Positions 1-8,371 of a DNA stretch of 64,000 nucleotides are shown here, in pieces. The DNA is from Desulforapulum autotrophicum. Lineage in GTDB: Bacteria; Desulfobacterota; Desulfobacteria; Desulfobacterales; Desulfolunaceae. The stretch's first letter is position 1, and every line of letters begins with the position of its first letter. Below the pieces are notes generated by a model that was given only the letters and a program-made list of their open reading frames with translations, was not told where the DNA came from and searched no databases. The position numbers and the translations under genes were made by a program. Location of the stretch: assembly GCA_020723285.1 (NCBI GenBank), contig DYJE01000027.1:1-64000 (forward strand). The letters run 5' to 3'.

Positions 1-63
1 TTTTTATTAATTAATACATGTTGTTATGAAATTCTACTTTTTACGAGTCCATCAAACAAGCGA

Positions 64-597
64 ATGACCACAAAGACCGATGTGACGGATTCGACAACAG
101 ACGCCGTGACCATCACCGAATACGGCCTGACCACATCCGCCACCAGTAAAACAGGCGTGACCGTGACCTTTGATTACGACAATCTGGGTCGTCAAACCGA
201 AACCACCGATCCCCGGATCGGCACCACCGTCACCCATTACAACGGCAAAGGCCAGGTGGATTTTGTCCGTGATCCGGCAAATCATGAAACCCGGTTCTCT
301 TACGATCCCGTAACCGGACGGAAAACAGCCCAGACCAGCGCTTTGGGCAAAAACCGCCAATTATTTTTCATGCGATTACTCTGCGGTGTGCTCCGTTATA
401 TCCACAGGATTGATGATTTGCAGTCGCTCTGGCTAAGATTGGTAATACCAAAAATGAAGTCTGTCATTTTGGACGTGGAGTGTGTGGGATGTTGTTTTTT
501 TGGATCTTTTCATAACTGCCCAGCATTAAATGATTATTGGATTGATGAAAAGAGGCTGATGTCTGGGAATGAAATTGTTTTTATTTATCAATCGTAA
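64..597 (+). pseudogene. Rhs/YD-repeat protein fragment
   Basis: The first ~98 codons (64 to about 357) read as tandem YD/RHS repeats: YDNLGRQTETTDP, a TVTHYNGKGQVDFVRDP unit and an FSYDPVTGRKT unit, the beta-wrap repeats of Rhs and RHS-core toxins. After GKN at about 357 the frame runs on for ~80 codons into cysteine- and aromatic-rich sequence unlike any Rhs protein, until the stop at 597. This is therefore an internal slice of a large Rhs gene joined to unrelated DNA, without the N-terminal export region or the C-terminal toxin. No convincing ribosome site precedes the ATG and upstream sequence is AT-rich. It is probably an orphan or decayed Rhs cassette. The window edge prevents a check of whether a parent gene lies upstream. 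Confidence 0.6.
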
Positions 598-745
598 AAA
601 TAATGTTGAAGTATTGGACAAAGTCGATTATCTTGTATCTGGTAATACCAAATCAGGCGTTGCAGGATGATCGGTATTCGAAATATTTTGCGAGTATTTC
701 GGATGTTTTATGACAATGGAGAATAATGAAAAAGGGGGAGGGTAA

Positions 746-1564
746 ATGAAAGCCGAGCATTACATCAGCACAGCCGTGGTCTGTATCTTTGTTTCGATTG
801 CCGTGGAGGCTTCGGTACTTGCTGGGATCATACGCATTGAACAAGGGGGTTATTATTTTACCTGGCACATTGTTTTGATGGGGATTCTGATCCTGGCCCA
901 GATCCTCATGCATCTCGGTCAAGGAAGAGGAACGTGGTCCGGTAAGTGCTCTCTTCTTTTTGCGGTGGCGATGAGTTTTACCGCCGTGGGTGATTATGTG
1001 AACAGCGGAATGTCTTCCGTCGAGCCTTTGTCGAACAAGTTGACCATGGCTGTTTTTTTGTTTGGAACGGGTTACGTGGGATACAATTATCTGCTGTTCA
1101 TGTGTCCAAGGGACTTATCTCGGAAGCTTTCCCTAAAGATCGTGCTTCTATCGGCGCTGCCGATACTCATAACCAACCTTGTTTTCTGGTTTGTCTTTGT
1201 AGAAAACAATCTGAAGCCTTTTCCATTTCTCCATCACAGTGCATTTGTCTTCAATCTGACGATTTACGCCGCCATGCCTCTGTTCGCCCTTCGATATTAT
1301 CACTCGACGGGCTGGGGCCCTTCCGGCCTGGCCGTTATTCTTGCAGGAGTTCTGATACCCTATTCCGATCTGGTGCTTTTTGGATCATGGTTCAAAGGCG
1401 GGCAGAATCCCCTGGTCGCGGGTATTGACCTCTATGCCGCGAACTGGCTTGTTTATTACAGCGGTCAGGGCCTGATGTCCATGCTTCCGGCTTTCGTCGC
1501 CTTGAAAGAATCCGAAGGAGTTCAGGGAAAACATGGGCGAAGCAATGGGGTTTTGACCGAATAA
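746..1564 (+). CDS. YhhN-like polytopic membrane protein
   Basis: A 272-residue protein with about eight hydrophobic segments and only short loops. Three spots resemble the YhhN (lysoplasmalogenase) family: an acidic GDY after a hydrophobic helix near residue 77, PYSDLVLFG near 212, and YYSGQGLMS near 243, matching the family GD, SD and Y-x-x-Q/H helices. YhhN enzymes cleave the vinyl ether of lysoplasmalogens in the inner membrane. The protein is longer than typical YhhN (~210 residues), so this assignment is tentative and a plain hypothetical membrane protein is the alternative. A GGGGGAGGGTAA ribosome-site-like stretch precedes the ATG. It stands alone, convergent with the leftward operon ending at 1619. 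The 150 bp before it hold no recognised feature. Confidence 0.55.
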   Translation: MKAEHYISTAVVCIFVSIAVEASVLAGIIRIEQGGYYFTWHIVLMGILILAQILMHLGQGRGTWSGKCSLLFAVAMSFTAVGDYVNSGMSSVEPLSNKLTMAVFLFGTGYVGYNYLLFMCPRDLSRKLSLKIVLLSALPILITNLVFWFVFVENNLKPFPFLHHSAFVFNLTIYAAMPLFALRYYHSTGWGPSGLAVILAGVLIPYSDLVLFGSWFKGGQNPLVAGIDLYAANWLVYYSGQGLMSMLPAFVALKESEGVQGKHGRSNGVLTE

Positions 1565-1618
1565 TAATAAAAAGGGTGTAGATCTTAACGGGACATGGGG
1601 GACGCTAAGGCGATGACG

Positions 1619-2302
1619 TCAAAGGTTATGGCGTTCAAGCTCAGAGTCGATTTTTTTAATCAGCTCATCCACTGTCGTGAAGGTGAGAAGGGTATGGGAG
1701 GGGGGGGCTACTCCCAGGATTTTCGATAAGGTCTCGGTCTGGGGGGCTGCCGGGTCCGGCACGTAAATGACCCTGGTGCCCCTGGGTATCTCCGGCGGTT
1801 CAGCGGTCTTGGGGTCAGGCACGATGACAGCCATATCCGAAGAAAATTCCTGAAAAAGCAGAAGGCCGTGAAGGATGTTTCCGGCAATGACCACATTTTT
1901 TTCACCTTTGCCGAAAACCATATGGCCCCGCGCACTTCCCGGAATGACATGCAATGGGTCGCCGGTTGTTTTTTCAGGTGTGTAGATCATCAGTTTTTCA
2001 AGGTGTCTGTCCACCACATAGGGGATGACGATCCCCGGGGGGAAAAAGAGGTTCGAAACGGAGTCCGTCAAGGCTGAATCCGCTTGAGAAAAGCCCCAGT
2101 TTTCGGCCCGGCGTTCCTTGGGCCGTTTGTTCCACCCAAGGAGCATGTCCCTGATGAACAGGTTTTTAAACCCGTGAAGGAAAAACCAGGCCATCATGTC
2201 TTCGTTGTGTTTGCCCCAGAGTTCGCTTCGGGATCTGGCGGAAAAGGCTACGGCCTTGTCCCTCCAGATAGGGTTTCGGCTCATGTCCGGCCAGCTTGTC
2301 AT
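1619..2302 (-). CDS. Toprim/primase-like domain protein, degenerate
   Basis: A 227-residue soluble protein. Residues ~40-125 follow the layout of CHC2/Toprim primase-like proteins: LLGWN followed by an ENWGF block, then FFPPGIVIPY, a basic beta strand, and VIPGSARGHMVF. The next strand, where Toprim enzymes have V-E-G-x-x-D-A, reads VIAGNILHGLLL, so the metal-binding glutamate and aspartate are missing. This suggests a fold retained without catalysis. The start is supported by GGAGGATGAACC before the ATG. It follows the MBL hydrolase gene by 19 bp and probably shares its operon with the CDF transporter. The role is unknown. The family call rests on pattern recall, so a hypothetical protein remains possible. 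Confidence 0.45.
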   Translation of the reverse strand: MTSWPDMSRNPIWRDKAVAFSARSRSELWGKHNEDMMAWFFLHGFKNLFIRDMLLGWNKRPKERRAENWGFSQADSALTDSVSNLFFPPGIVIPYVVDRHLEKLMIYTPEKTTGDPLHVIPGSARGHMVFGKGEKNVVIAGNILHGLLLFQEFSSDMAVIVPDPKTAEPPEIPRGTRVIYVPDPAAPQTETLSKILGVAPPSHTLLTFTTVDELIKKIDSELERHNL

Positions 2303-2321
2303 GGTTCATCCTCCAAAGGCG

Positions 2322-3020
2322 TCAATAAAGGTCCATCAGGGAGTTCCAGCGATCCAGCTCCGTTTTGACGGGAAGACCCCGTTCTTCCATGATGGCGATT
2401 ATTTTGGGATCGTTGAAACGCAGAAAGGGGTTGGCCTCAAGCTCGTCGGACAGCCTTGAAACCACATGGTCCGCACTGTAACGTGCCATATAGCTTTCGA
2501 TGGCGGTATTGCCTTTTTCGATGATCCGTGCAAAGGCCATGGCTTCTTTGACATAATCATGACCGGAATAGATCAGGGTTTCCGGCGGAAAGGTCATGAG
2601 AAACAGGATGGATCCGAGAAATCCTTCCATGTCCCCTGAAAAGCAGGTCCCCACGGTGCCGTTGAACAATGTGTCGCCGGTGATCAGGGAGTCTCCGGTG
2701 TAAAACGTGACGCAGTCCTCCATATGTCCGGGTGTTTGATAAACCGTAAGGCTTTCACCGCCAAAGGCCAGGGTTTGGCCGTGCCCGAACTCCCGGCAGT
2801 CGAGAAACGCGGCTCCGGTCTTGCGGAGCATGTCACTGTTGCCGAGGGTGTGGTCGTAATGGGTGTGTGTGTTGGTGACATAACGGATGGTGATGCTTTT
2901 TTCCGCCGCGAATGCGATCATGGCATCCACGGCTCCCGGATCGATGGCCACGGCCGTATCGCCGCTGTAAACCAGATACGCCATGTTGTCCGTCGAGTAG
3001 CGGAACTGTTCGATATTCAT
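2322..3020 (-). CDS. MBL-fold metallo-hydrolase (glyoxalase II-like)
   Basis: A 232-residue protein with the metallo-beta-lactamase fold signature THTHYDH near residue 53 (HxHxDH), a metal-ligand histidine in TPGHMEDC near 103, an aspartate in SLITGDTLF near 122 and a final histidine in YSGHDYVKEA near 163. This is the order of two-zinc glyoxalase II-type hydrolases, which act on thioesters in the cytoplasm. The C-terminal stretch with SRLSDELEANPFLRFNDP resembles the HAGH-type tail. An in-frame ATG lies 78 bp further upstream inside the CDF gene, but the ATG at 3020 has an AAAGGA site at good spacing and is preferred. It sits between the CDF transporter and the Toprim-like gene in one leftward operon. 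The substrate cannot be told. Confidence 0.85.
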   Translation of the reverse strand: MNIEQFRYSTDNMAYLVYSGDTAVAIDPGAVDAMIAFAAEKSITIRYVTNTHTHYDHTLGNSDMLRKTGAAFLDCREFGHGQTLAFGGESLTVYQTPGHMEDCVTFYTGDSLITGDTLFNGTVGTCFSGDMEGFLGSILFLMTFPPETLIYSGHDYVKEAMAFARIIEKGNTAIESYMARYSADHVVSRLSDELEANPFLRFNDPKIIAIMEERGLPVKTELDRWNSLMDLY

Positions 3021-3067
3021 GCTGTACATCCTTTCAGATTTGGGGGTCCATTCGTCAGACAGAACAC

Positions 3068-3970
3068 TCAGGCGATATCCGGTTCCATGAAACTCCATTT
3101 GATTTCAGGAAACGATGTTTTCAGGTTTTGTTCAAGATCGTTGATGGCCTGGCAGGCTGATGTGATGTCCAGTTCTTTTGCCATTTTCAGCTTTCCCGCC
3201 ACCATGATGTAAGGGCCGATCTGGAGTGTGATGACATTTAAAACACTGTCGATATGGGGGGAGGTCATGATGTGCTTTTTGATGGCCGCCGCGATGTCCG
3301 GGTCGGCTGATTTCCCGATCAGCAGGTCTTTCATGCGGATGATAAGGAATACAGACACCAGAAGGAGGATAACCCCGATGACGATGGACCCTAACGCATC
3401 GTATACGGGATTCTGGAGCACATGGGCGAGGATGACGAAAACAAAGGCCACAACCAGACCGAGAACGGCGGCAATGTCTTCTCCCAGAACAACCACCAGT
3501 TCCGAACTCCGGGTGGTCTTCAGCCATTGCATAAAGGTTTTTTCTCCCCGTATTTTTTTTATTTCCGTCAGGGCTCCAAACAGGCTTGAGAGTTCAAGAA
3601 GGATGGAAATCCCCAGAACAACCAGGGCGATCCAGGCCTGGTTCACCGGCTCATGGGCGTGAAGCTTGTGAATTCCTTCATAAACAGAAAAAAGGCCGCC
3701 CACGCTGAAAAGCAGCATGGCCACGATGAAACTCCAGAAATACACGTCTTTTCCATGACCCAGAGGGTGGTTATCGTCCGCCGGGATCATGGCCCGTTTC
3801 ATTCCGAAAAGAAGGAGGATCTGATTGGTGCAGTCCGCAAGGGAATGGATCGTTTCGGCGAGCATGCTTCCTGAACGGGTGATAAACGCAGCCACGCCCT
3901 TGGCAATGGCGATTCCGAGATTTGCGAAAAGAGCGTAGTAAATGGCTTTTGCCGATTCATGTCCAGCCAT
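3068..3970 (-). CDS. Cation diffusion facilitator (CDF) family transporter
   Basis: A 300-residue inner-membrane protein with six predicted helices followed by a ~90-residue cytoplasmic domain. CDF hallmarks are an N-terminal AETIHSLADCTNQ segment (HSLxD at residues ~42-46), a helix-V region rich in small residues (ALGSIVIGVILL) and a C-terminal domain with paired beta strands (DSVLNVITLQIGPYIMVAGKLKM). Members exchange divalent metals such as zinc, iron or manganese for protons. The loop GHGKDVYFWSF matches the CDF helix III start. The helix V metal site is less canonical than HxxxD, so the metal is uncertain. It is first in a leftward operon with the MBL hydrolase, itself a metalloenzyme. 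Confidence 0.9.
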   Translation of the reverse strand: MAGHESAKAIYYALFANLGIAIAKGVAAFITRSGSMLAETIHSLADCTNQILLLFGMKRAMIPADDNHPLGHGKDVYFWSFIVAMLLFSVGGLFSVYEGIHKLHAHEPVNQAWIALVVLGISILLELSSLFGALTEIKKIRGEKTFMQWLKTTRSSELVVVLGEDIAAVLGLVVAFVFVILAHVLQNPVYDALGSIVIGVILLLVSVFLIIRMKDLLIGKSADPDIAAAIKKHIMTSPHIDSVLNVITLQIGPYIMVAGKLKMAKELDITSACQAINDLEQNLKTSFPEIKWSFMEPDIA

Positions 3971-4178
3971 GGGTCTTTCCTTTTTTTAAGGGGTTTAGTG
4001 TCAAAAAAAGCTATCATTGATACCATGAGATCCCACGAAGAATCAAGAAATTCGGCCCTGATCATGCGAACAATGTTTGACATGGAATGGTAAATCCTAT
4101 AAAATTTTAACATATTACATTCTAAACGCCCCATGGGGACCCGAATTGACGATGTTTATACCCAAGGAGATCCCTCGC

Positions 4179-5642
4179 ATGTCCGACCCATATTCGCTGA
4201 CGCTCAAAGAAATTGCCCACCGGCTTCATATCGGGGAATCCACGCTCAATGTCTGGCGCAATCGTTACAAAGAGTGGATGCCGGGTGGAGATACCGGCCC
4301 GGCGGAGTGCTATTCTCAAGACATTCTTGACGTTTTCAAGCTTATCGCCCGATGCACCCAGGCTGGTTTTGAAAACCAGGAAATTGAGCGGATTCTTCAT
4401 TCCATGGTTGGTGGAAGCGCTGAGCAGCGTGTAACAAGGCCTGAAACAGCAGAGAAAACCAGAGTCGGCATCGGCGAAACCGAGGAACCCGGGACTGAAA
4501 AGTCGGATGCGGGCTTAAAGGATGTCCTGTCAACACTGCAAGATCTGATGAAAGGCGTGGTATCCCAGCAGGAGAGGATTGCTTCAGCTCAGGAACGCCG
4601 GGCTGCCGCCCAGGAGCGCATGGCTTTTGCCATGGAAAGTCAAGCTGAAAACGAGATGGTGAAAACCGAGGTCATGCGTGAACTTGTCGCTGCGATACAG
4701 GATGTGTCGATGAAAAGTTCCGTGAGCTCGTTGATGGAGCGAGTAAAAAACACCTCCTGCCCGTCTCCTGCCGAACTGGACGATTTTTCCCATGATATGG
4801 GCTTTGACATGGATAACCTGGAGGAGCTTTCAGCGAATGCATTCGATGATAGGGACCTGCGCCGGAGCACCTTTGATTTTGATGAAACGGCCGGAACCGG
4901 CCACAGTTTTCCCGAATCCGCGCCTGACAGCGTCAGCACCGATGACGGATTGGAGAAATCTCTGTCCGGTGATCCTGACGATTTTTCGTTTCATTCGGGA
5001 CCCCTGGATCATGACATGGAACCGGACGTTGACAACCTGTCAGCTCTGCTTGATCCGGAAGACATGCCAAACGATAATGGCACGGACGCTTTTGCGTTTT
5101 CTGCCGAATACGACGAATCGTCCGACCTTGGAGGCATGGACGACCTTTCAGTTCTGCTTGAACCAGAAGACATGCGGACAGCCGGAGACATGGACGATCT
5201 TTCAGCTCTGCTTGAGCCTGAAGACATGCGGACAGCCGGAGACATGGACGACCTTTCAGCACTGCTTGAGCCCGAAGACCTCCGAAAAGCTGAAGATATG
5301 GATGATCTTTCCCTGCTTCTCGAACCTGATGACAAAAGTCCTTCGGGCATGGATGACCTGTCAATGCTCATCGACGACGAGCCGAACAAGCCCTCAGGGC
5401 CAATATCTCCTGATCCGGTGAAACCGAAAGAAACAAAGGCCGCAACCGCTGCCACTGTCGACGAAAATTACAAATCCCGAATTCTCAAGCGGATTATTCT
5501 TTTAAAGCAGAAAGAAAAACAAACGGTTGAGGATGTGGTCCGGCTTTTCAACGATGAAGGTGTCAAAACCTTTTCAGGAAAAGACACCTGGGATATTAGA
5601 ACCATTCAAGGAATTTTCAAATACATCGATTCTTTTTCGTGA
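4179..5642 (+). CDS. MerR-type HTH protein with acidic 18-residue repeats and recombinase-like C-terminus
   Basis: A 487-residue protein with three parts. Residues ~1-75 form a MerR-like winged helix (TLKEIAHRLHIGESTLNVWRNR, then YSQDILDVFKLI). Residues ~110-185 are a glutamine/glutamate-rich coiled coil (QERIASAQERRAAAQERM). Residues ~205-420 are very acidic and disordered-looking with tandem copies of an MDDLSALLEPED motif. The last ~60 residues (YKSRILKRIILLKQ, then VVRLFNDEGVKTFSGK, W, then RTIQGIFKYI) resemble the helix-turn-helix of large serine recombinases that reads 'new rows of codons plus a GKW'. An AAGGAGA site 8 bp before the ATG sets the start. It stands alone. A DNA-binding scaffold or regulator is likely; the exact role is unknown. 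Confidence 0.6.
   Translation: MSDPYSLTLKEIAHRLHIGESTLNVWRNRYKEWMPGGDTGPAECYSQDILDVFKLIARCTQAGFENQEIERILHSMVGGSAEQRVTRPETAEKTRVGIGETEEPGTEKSDAGLKDVLSTLQDLMKGVVSQQERIASAQERRAAAQERMAFAMESQAENEMVKTEVMRELVAAIQDVSMKSSVSSLMERVKNTSCPSPAELDDFSHDMGFDMDNLEELSANAFDDRDLRRSTFDFDETAGTGHSFPESAPDSVSTDDGLEKSLSGDPDDFSFHSGPLDHDMEPDVDNLSALLDPEDMPNDNGTDAFAFSAEYDESSDLGGMDDLSVLLEPEDMRTAGDMDDLSALLEPEDMRTAGDMDDLSALLEPEDLRKAEDMDDLSLLLEPDDKSPSGMDDLSMLIDDEPNKPSGPISPDPVKPKETKAATAATVDENYKSRILKRIILLKQKEKQTVEDVVRLFNDEGVKTFSGKDTWDIRTIQGIFKYIDSFS
5136..5399 (+). repeat. Tandem 54-bp coding repeat (18-residue unit)
   Basis: Five consecutive units begin at 5136, 5190, 5244, 5298 and 5349. The first three are exactly 54 bp and encode MDDLS[VA]LLEPED[ML]R[TK]A[GE]D; the fourth and fifth are 51 bp and more diverged (MDDLSLLLEPDD, MDDLSMLIDDE). 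An earlier relative, DNLSALLDPEDM, lies near 5035. The high nucleotide identity of units 1-3 points to recent slippage or unequal recombination, so copy number may vary between strains. Each unit looks like a short amphipathic helix with an acidic linker, a common form for linear interaction motifs. Confidence 0.9.
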
Positions 5643-5664
5643 TTCACCGGCACCGGATTTGCTT

Positions 5665-6603
5665 CTATTTAGCCCCAGCTTCCTTGGCAAAGCGGGTGTC
5701 AATGAACTTTTCAAGATCAATCTTGTCTTTGAGGATCTTCATTTTTTCAAACATATAATTCTGGATGGTTTCGAGATCGTCGATGACCGGGAACAGCTCG
5801 TCAGTGACGATTCGGTCCTTGGGCTCGGTCAGTACCTTTTTAATAATGCCCGGGTCCTGCCCCAGAAATCGCCCGCCGATGATGGCGGCCGAATCCGGCT
5901 GATTTTCGATGGCGATGCCGGACCGGACAAGGCTTGTGACGATTTCCTGAACACCGTCGGGATTCTTCTTGATCACATCGTTTCGCATGACGAAAACACA
6001 GCAGGGATGCTTGTTCCAGAGCTCATAGGACATATAGAAGGGTTCACCGTGTCCGCTTGAGATGACCAGACTTCCAAAAGGCTCCGCGACGATGAAACCC
6101 GCGATTTCGCCCTCTTCGTCAAAACGGATCGCGTCGGGCATCTGAAAGGGGGCCACCACTTCGAGAAACACATCGGCTTTGGGATCCGAGGTGATACCCG
6201 GATTCAGTCCTTTTTCGGAAAGCAGCTTGTGGAAAAGCATGTTGTGAACCGAAAGCTGGTAGGGAATAAGAACCACTTTGCGTGCGAAATCCTCGATTTT
6301 CTGAATGTTTGCCTGTTTGTTTTTTACCAGGATGCTGCCGGACTTGTGCGTAAACAGAAGGAGTTTGATGTCGACTCCGGACTTGAAAATATCCATGGCC
6401 GTGGGGGCCAGGATAAAGGCCCCGTCGATGGCTCCGGCAGAGAGATCGTCCGCCACCTCGTTCCATCCGTTTTTCAACACAAGTTTGAGAGAACAATGCT
6501 GAAAGGTCTCCATGCCTTTTTTTTGTTTCAGGTCCGTGACACCCAGAATAAGATGGTCGGTTATTTTCAAATGGCCAATTTTGATGACGGGTTTTTCAGC
6601 CAT
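5665..6603 (-). CDS. NMT1/SsuA-like solute-binding-fold protein without signal peptide
   Basis: A 312-residue protein with the type II periplasmic-binding fold of the NrtA/SsuA/ThiY group: IKIGHLKITDHLILG at the N-terminus, DDLSAGAIDGAFILAPTAMDIFKSG near residue 55 (the 'L..G.iD......p......G' block) and VFVMRNDVIKKNPDGVQEIVTSL near 205. Such proteins normally capture nitrate, sulfonates or thiamine precursors for an ABC importer. This one begins MAEKPVIKIGHLK with no signal sequence or lipobox, and no permease or ATPase gene lies nearby. It may be a cytoplasmic sensor or enzyme with a recycled binding fold, or its true start may lie elsewhere. Its 3' end converges on the MerR-like gene at 5642. 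Confidence 0.7.
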   Translation of the reverse strand: MAEKPVIKIGHLKITDHLILGVTDLKQKKGMETFQHCSLKLVLKNGWNEVADDLSAGAIDGAFILAPTAMDIFKSGVDIKLLLFTHKSGSILVKNKQANIQKIEDFARKVVLIPYQLSVHNMLFHKLLSEKGLNPGITSDPKADVFLEVVAPFQMPDAIRFDEEGEIAGFIVAEPFGSLVISSGHGEPFYMSYELWNKHPCCVFVMRNDVIKKNPDGVQEIVTSLVRSGIAIENQPDSAAIIGGRFLGQDPGIIKKVLTEPKDRIVTDELFPVIDDLETIQNYMFEKMKILKDKIDLEKFIDTRFAKEAGAK

Positions 6604-6844
6604 GCGTGCCCTCCGGTCAGCGGAATGATGATGCGATTTTTAAGTGTGATGTCGTCGTGTTATGGAAACCGTCGTGTCGGTTGTCTCGGCTCGGTTTGTC
6701 TTGTCATGCCTACGGTGGATCGCAATCAGTACATGTTATTGATAACACGGATCAAACAGCTCTGTCAAACATCCATCCAAATCATGTCGCGCTCATTCTT
6801 CAAAATCCCCGGCCCCTAACCCGAAACACTCCGCCAAAAATGAT

Positions 6845-6873
6845 TTGACAACCGGGTCTCAAGTTGTTAGATC
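6845..6873 (+). promoter_or_regulatory. Sigma-70-type promoter of tRNA-Lys
   Basis: TTGACA (6845-6850) and TAGATC (6868-6873) are separated by 17 bp and lie 38 bp before the mature tRNA 5' end, the expected place for its promoter. The rest of the 6604-6911 gap holds no gene that I can support. Confidence 0.7.
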
Positions 6874-6911
6874 TTTGTTCGCGAAAAAACGGCATTCAAA
6901 AACCGTTCACC

Positions 6912-6987
6912 GGGCTGCTAGCTCAGTTGGTAGAGCAACTGACTCTTAATCAGTAGGTCCTGGGTTCGAAACCCCGGCAGCCCACCA
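6912..6987 (+). tRNA. tRNA-Lys (anticodon CTT)
   Basis: A full 76-nt cloverleaf: acceptor arms GGGCTGC / GCAGCCC, D-arm GCTCAGTTGGTAGAGC, anticodon stem ACTGA/TCAGT with loop CTCTTAA giving anticodon CTT (lysine, AAG codons), T-arm CTGGGTTCGAAACCCCGG with GTTCGA, and an encoded CCA end. It has its own promoter and terminator and no flanking duplicate that would suggest an integrated element. Confidence 0.97.
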
Positions 6988-6999
6988 TTAAAAAAACAA

Positions 7000-7032
7000 G
7001 GGCTTGTGGATTTTATCCATAAGTCCTTTTTT
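7000..7032 (+). terminator. Intrinsic terminator after tRNA-Lys
   Basis: A 12-bp stem (7000-7011 with 7015-7026, three-base loop) followed at once by six T residues, starting 12 bp after the tRNA CCA end. Confidence 0.85.
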
Positions 7033-7196
7033 ATTTGTATGGGTTTTTGCTGTTTGACCTGCAGGGTGTACCCATGCCCGGCATGGATGCAATGCGTTGA
7101 AACGTTTTTCAGCGGCGAGAAAGATACGATCTGCCGCAAAGCGCAGGCCATTCCGGCCGGGCATTGAATGGATCCCTGGCCGTTGCGCAGGCTGAC

Positions 7197-8369
7197 TTAC
7201 AGCTCCCGCAACGCCGTGGCGATGGGTGTCCGTGCCGCCCGGATGGCGGGGAACAACCCTCCGATCAGACCCAGAATCAGGGAAAACACAATGCCCGAAA
7301 TCAGGATGCCCGGCGTGACGGAAAAGGCGAAACTCATGTGGGAAAAGGTCTGCCAGTTGATGGTGGATGCCGTGAATCCGTTGACGGGCAGAATGATGAG
7401 GGAGCCTGCAAGGCCGCCCAGAAGGGCGATGAGCATTGATTCGATCATGAAGGAAACCACCACGTGACCGCCGCTGAAACCGATGGCCCTCAAGGTCGCG
7501 ATTTCCCGTGTGCGGGATGACACGGCGGAATACATGGTGTTCAGGGCGCCGAAAACAGCGCCGATGCCCATGACCCCGGCCACGAGAAAGCCGATGACGT
7601 TGATGAGGGTGGTCACCATGCCGGACTGGTCCTCATAGTAGGCGATTTCGCTTTTCGCGCTCACGGTGAGCCTGGGATCGGTTCCGATGGTTTTTTTAAG
7701 GGCAGTAAGGGCCGAAGGCGCTGTCAGGCGGACGGTCATGGACTGAAACAGGGTGTCGGGCCGTTTGTAGGCCTGGTTGAGCACACGGACGTCGCACCAG
7801 CTTTCGGAATCGAAGGCGCTTCCGCCTGCGTCGAAAACGCCGACCACGGTCCAGTCACGGCCTCCGAAACGCAGGGTTTTCCCAAGGTCAAATCCTTTGT
7901 ATGACGCCTGGGCGTTCCGGCCCACGACGATCTCAGAGAGGCCGGGGGTGAAAAGCCGGCCGCTGACGATTCTGATGTTGTCCCTTACAGTCATGGCGTC
8001 TCTAGACACGCCCCGGATCTGGACATTGGCGTCCGTTCCCGTGGATTTGAGAGGTAGGGAGGCGATGACCACCGTCTCCGCCGAATACAGGGGACGGCCG
8101 GACAGGTCACGGGCCACGCTGGGATCGTCGGCGATGATCCTGACCTGGGACAGTTCGATGCTGCTTTCCATTTCCGAGTTGGCCCCGCCCCGGAGGAGGA
8201 TGGCGTTAAGGGGCGACCCGGAAGCCACCAGGGTTTCCCTGAATCCTCTGGACATGGCCAGGATGGCCACCAGAACGGCCACGACCCCCGCGATGGACAG
8301 GACTGCCACGATGGCGGATGAAAACCGGCCCTTGATGCTTCGGATATTGTACATGATGGGAATGGCCAT
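7197..8369 (-). CDS. ABC transporter permease, MacB/FtsX family (second)
   Basis: A 390-residue protein with one N-terminal helix (SAIVAVLSIAGVVAVLVAILAMS), a ~220-residue periplasmic MacB-PCD-like domain and three C-terminal helices starting with VIGFLVAGVMGIGAVFGALNTMYSAVSSRTREIATLRAIGFS, the FtsX-family 'R..EIa.lRaiGfs' signature. Such permeases do not move solutes across the bilayer but transmit ATP-driven movement to the periplasm (mechanotransmission), here probably through the adaptor of the same operon. The ATG at 8369 has a GAGGAGG site and begins 2 bp after the stop of the upstream permease, so the two are translationally coupled. The frame stays open 183 bp upstream, but that part overlaps the other permease and is low-complexity arginine/glycine, so it is rejected. 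Confidence 0.88.
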   Translation of the reverse strand: MAIPIMYNIRSIKGRFSSAIVAVLSIAGVVAVLVAILAMSRGFRETLVASGSPLNAILLRGGANSEMESSIELSQVRIIADDPSVARDLSGRPLYSAETVVIASLPLKSTGTDANVQIRGVSRDAMTVRDNIRIVSGRLFTPGLSEIVVGRNAQASYKGFDLGKTLRFGGRDWTVVGVFDAGGSAFDSESWCDVRVLNQAYKRPDTLFQSMTVRLTAPSALTALKKTIGTDPRLTVSAKSEIAYYEDQSGMVTTLINVIGFLVAGVMGIGAVFGALNTMYSAVSSRTREIATLRAIGFSGGHVVVSFMIESMLIALLGGLAGSLIILPVNGFTASTINWQTFSHMSFAFSVTPGILISGIVFSLILGLIGGLFPAIRAARTPIATALREL

Positions 8370-8371
8370 GG

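Noticed and set aside
6918-7151. Minus-strand open frame ending in GFRTQDLLIKSQLLYQLS
   Set aside because: It lies across tRNA-Lys and its terminator; this reading is the usual artefact of translating a tRNA gene.
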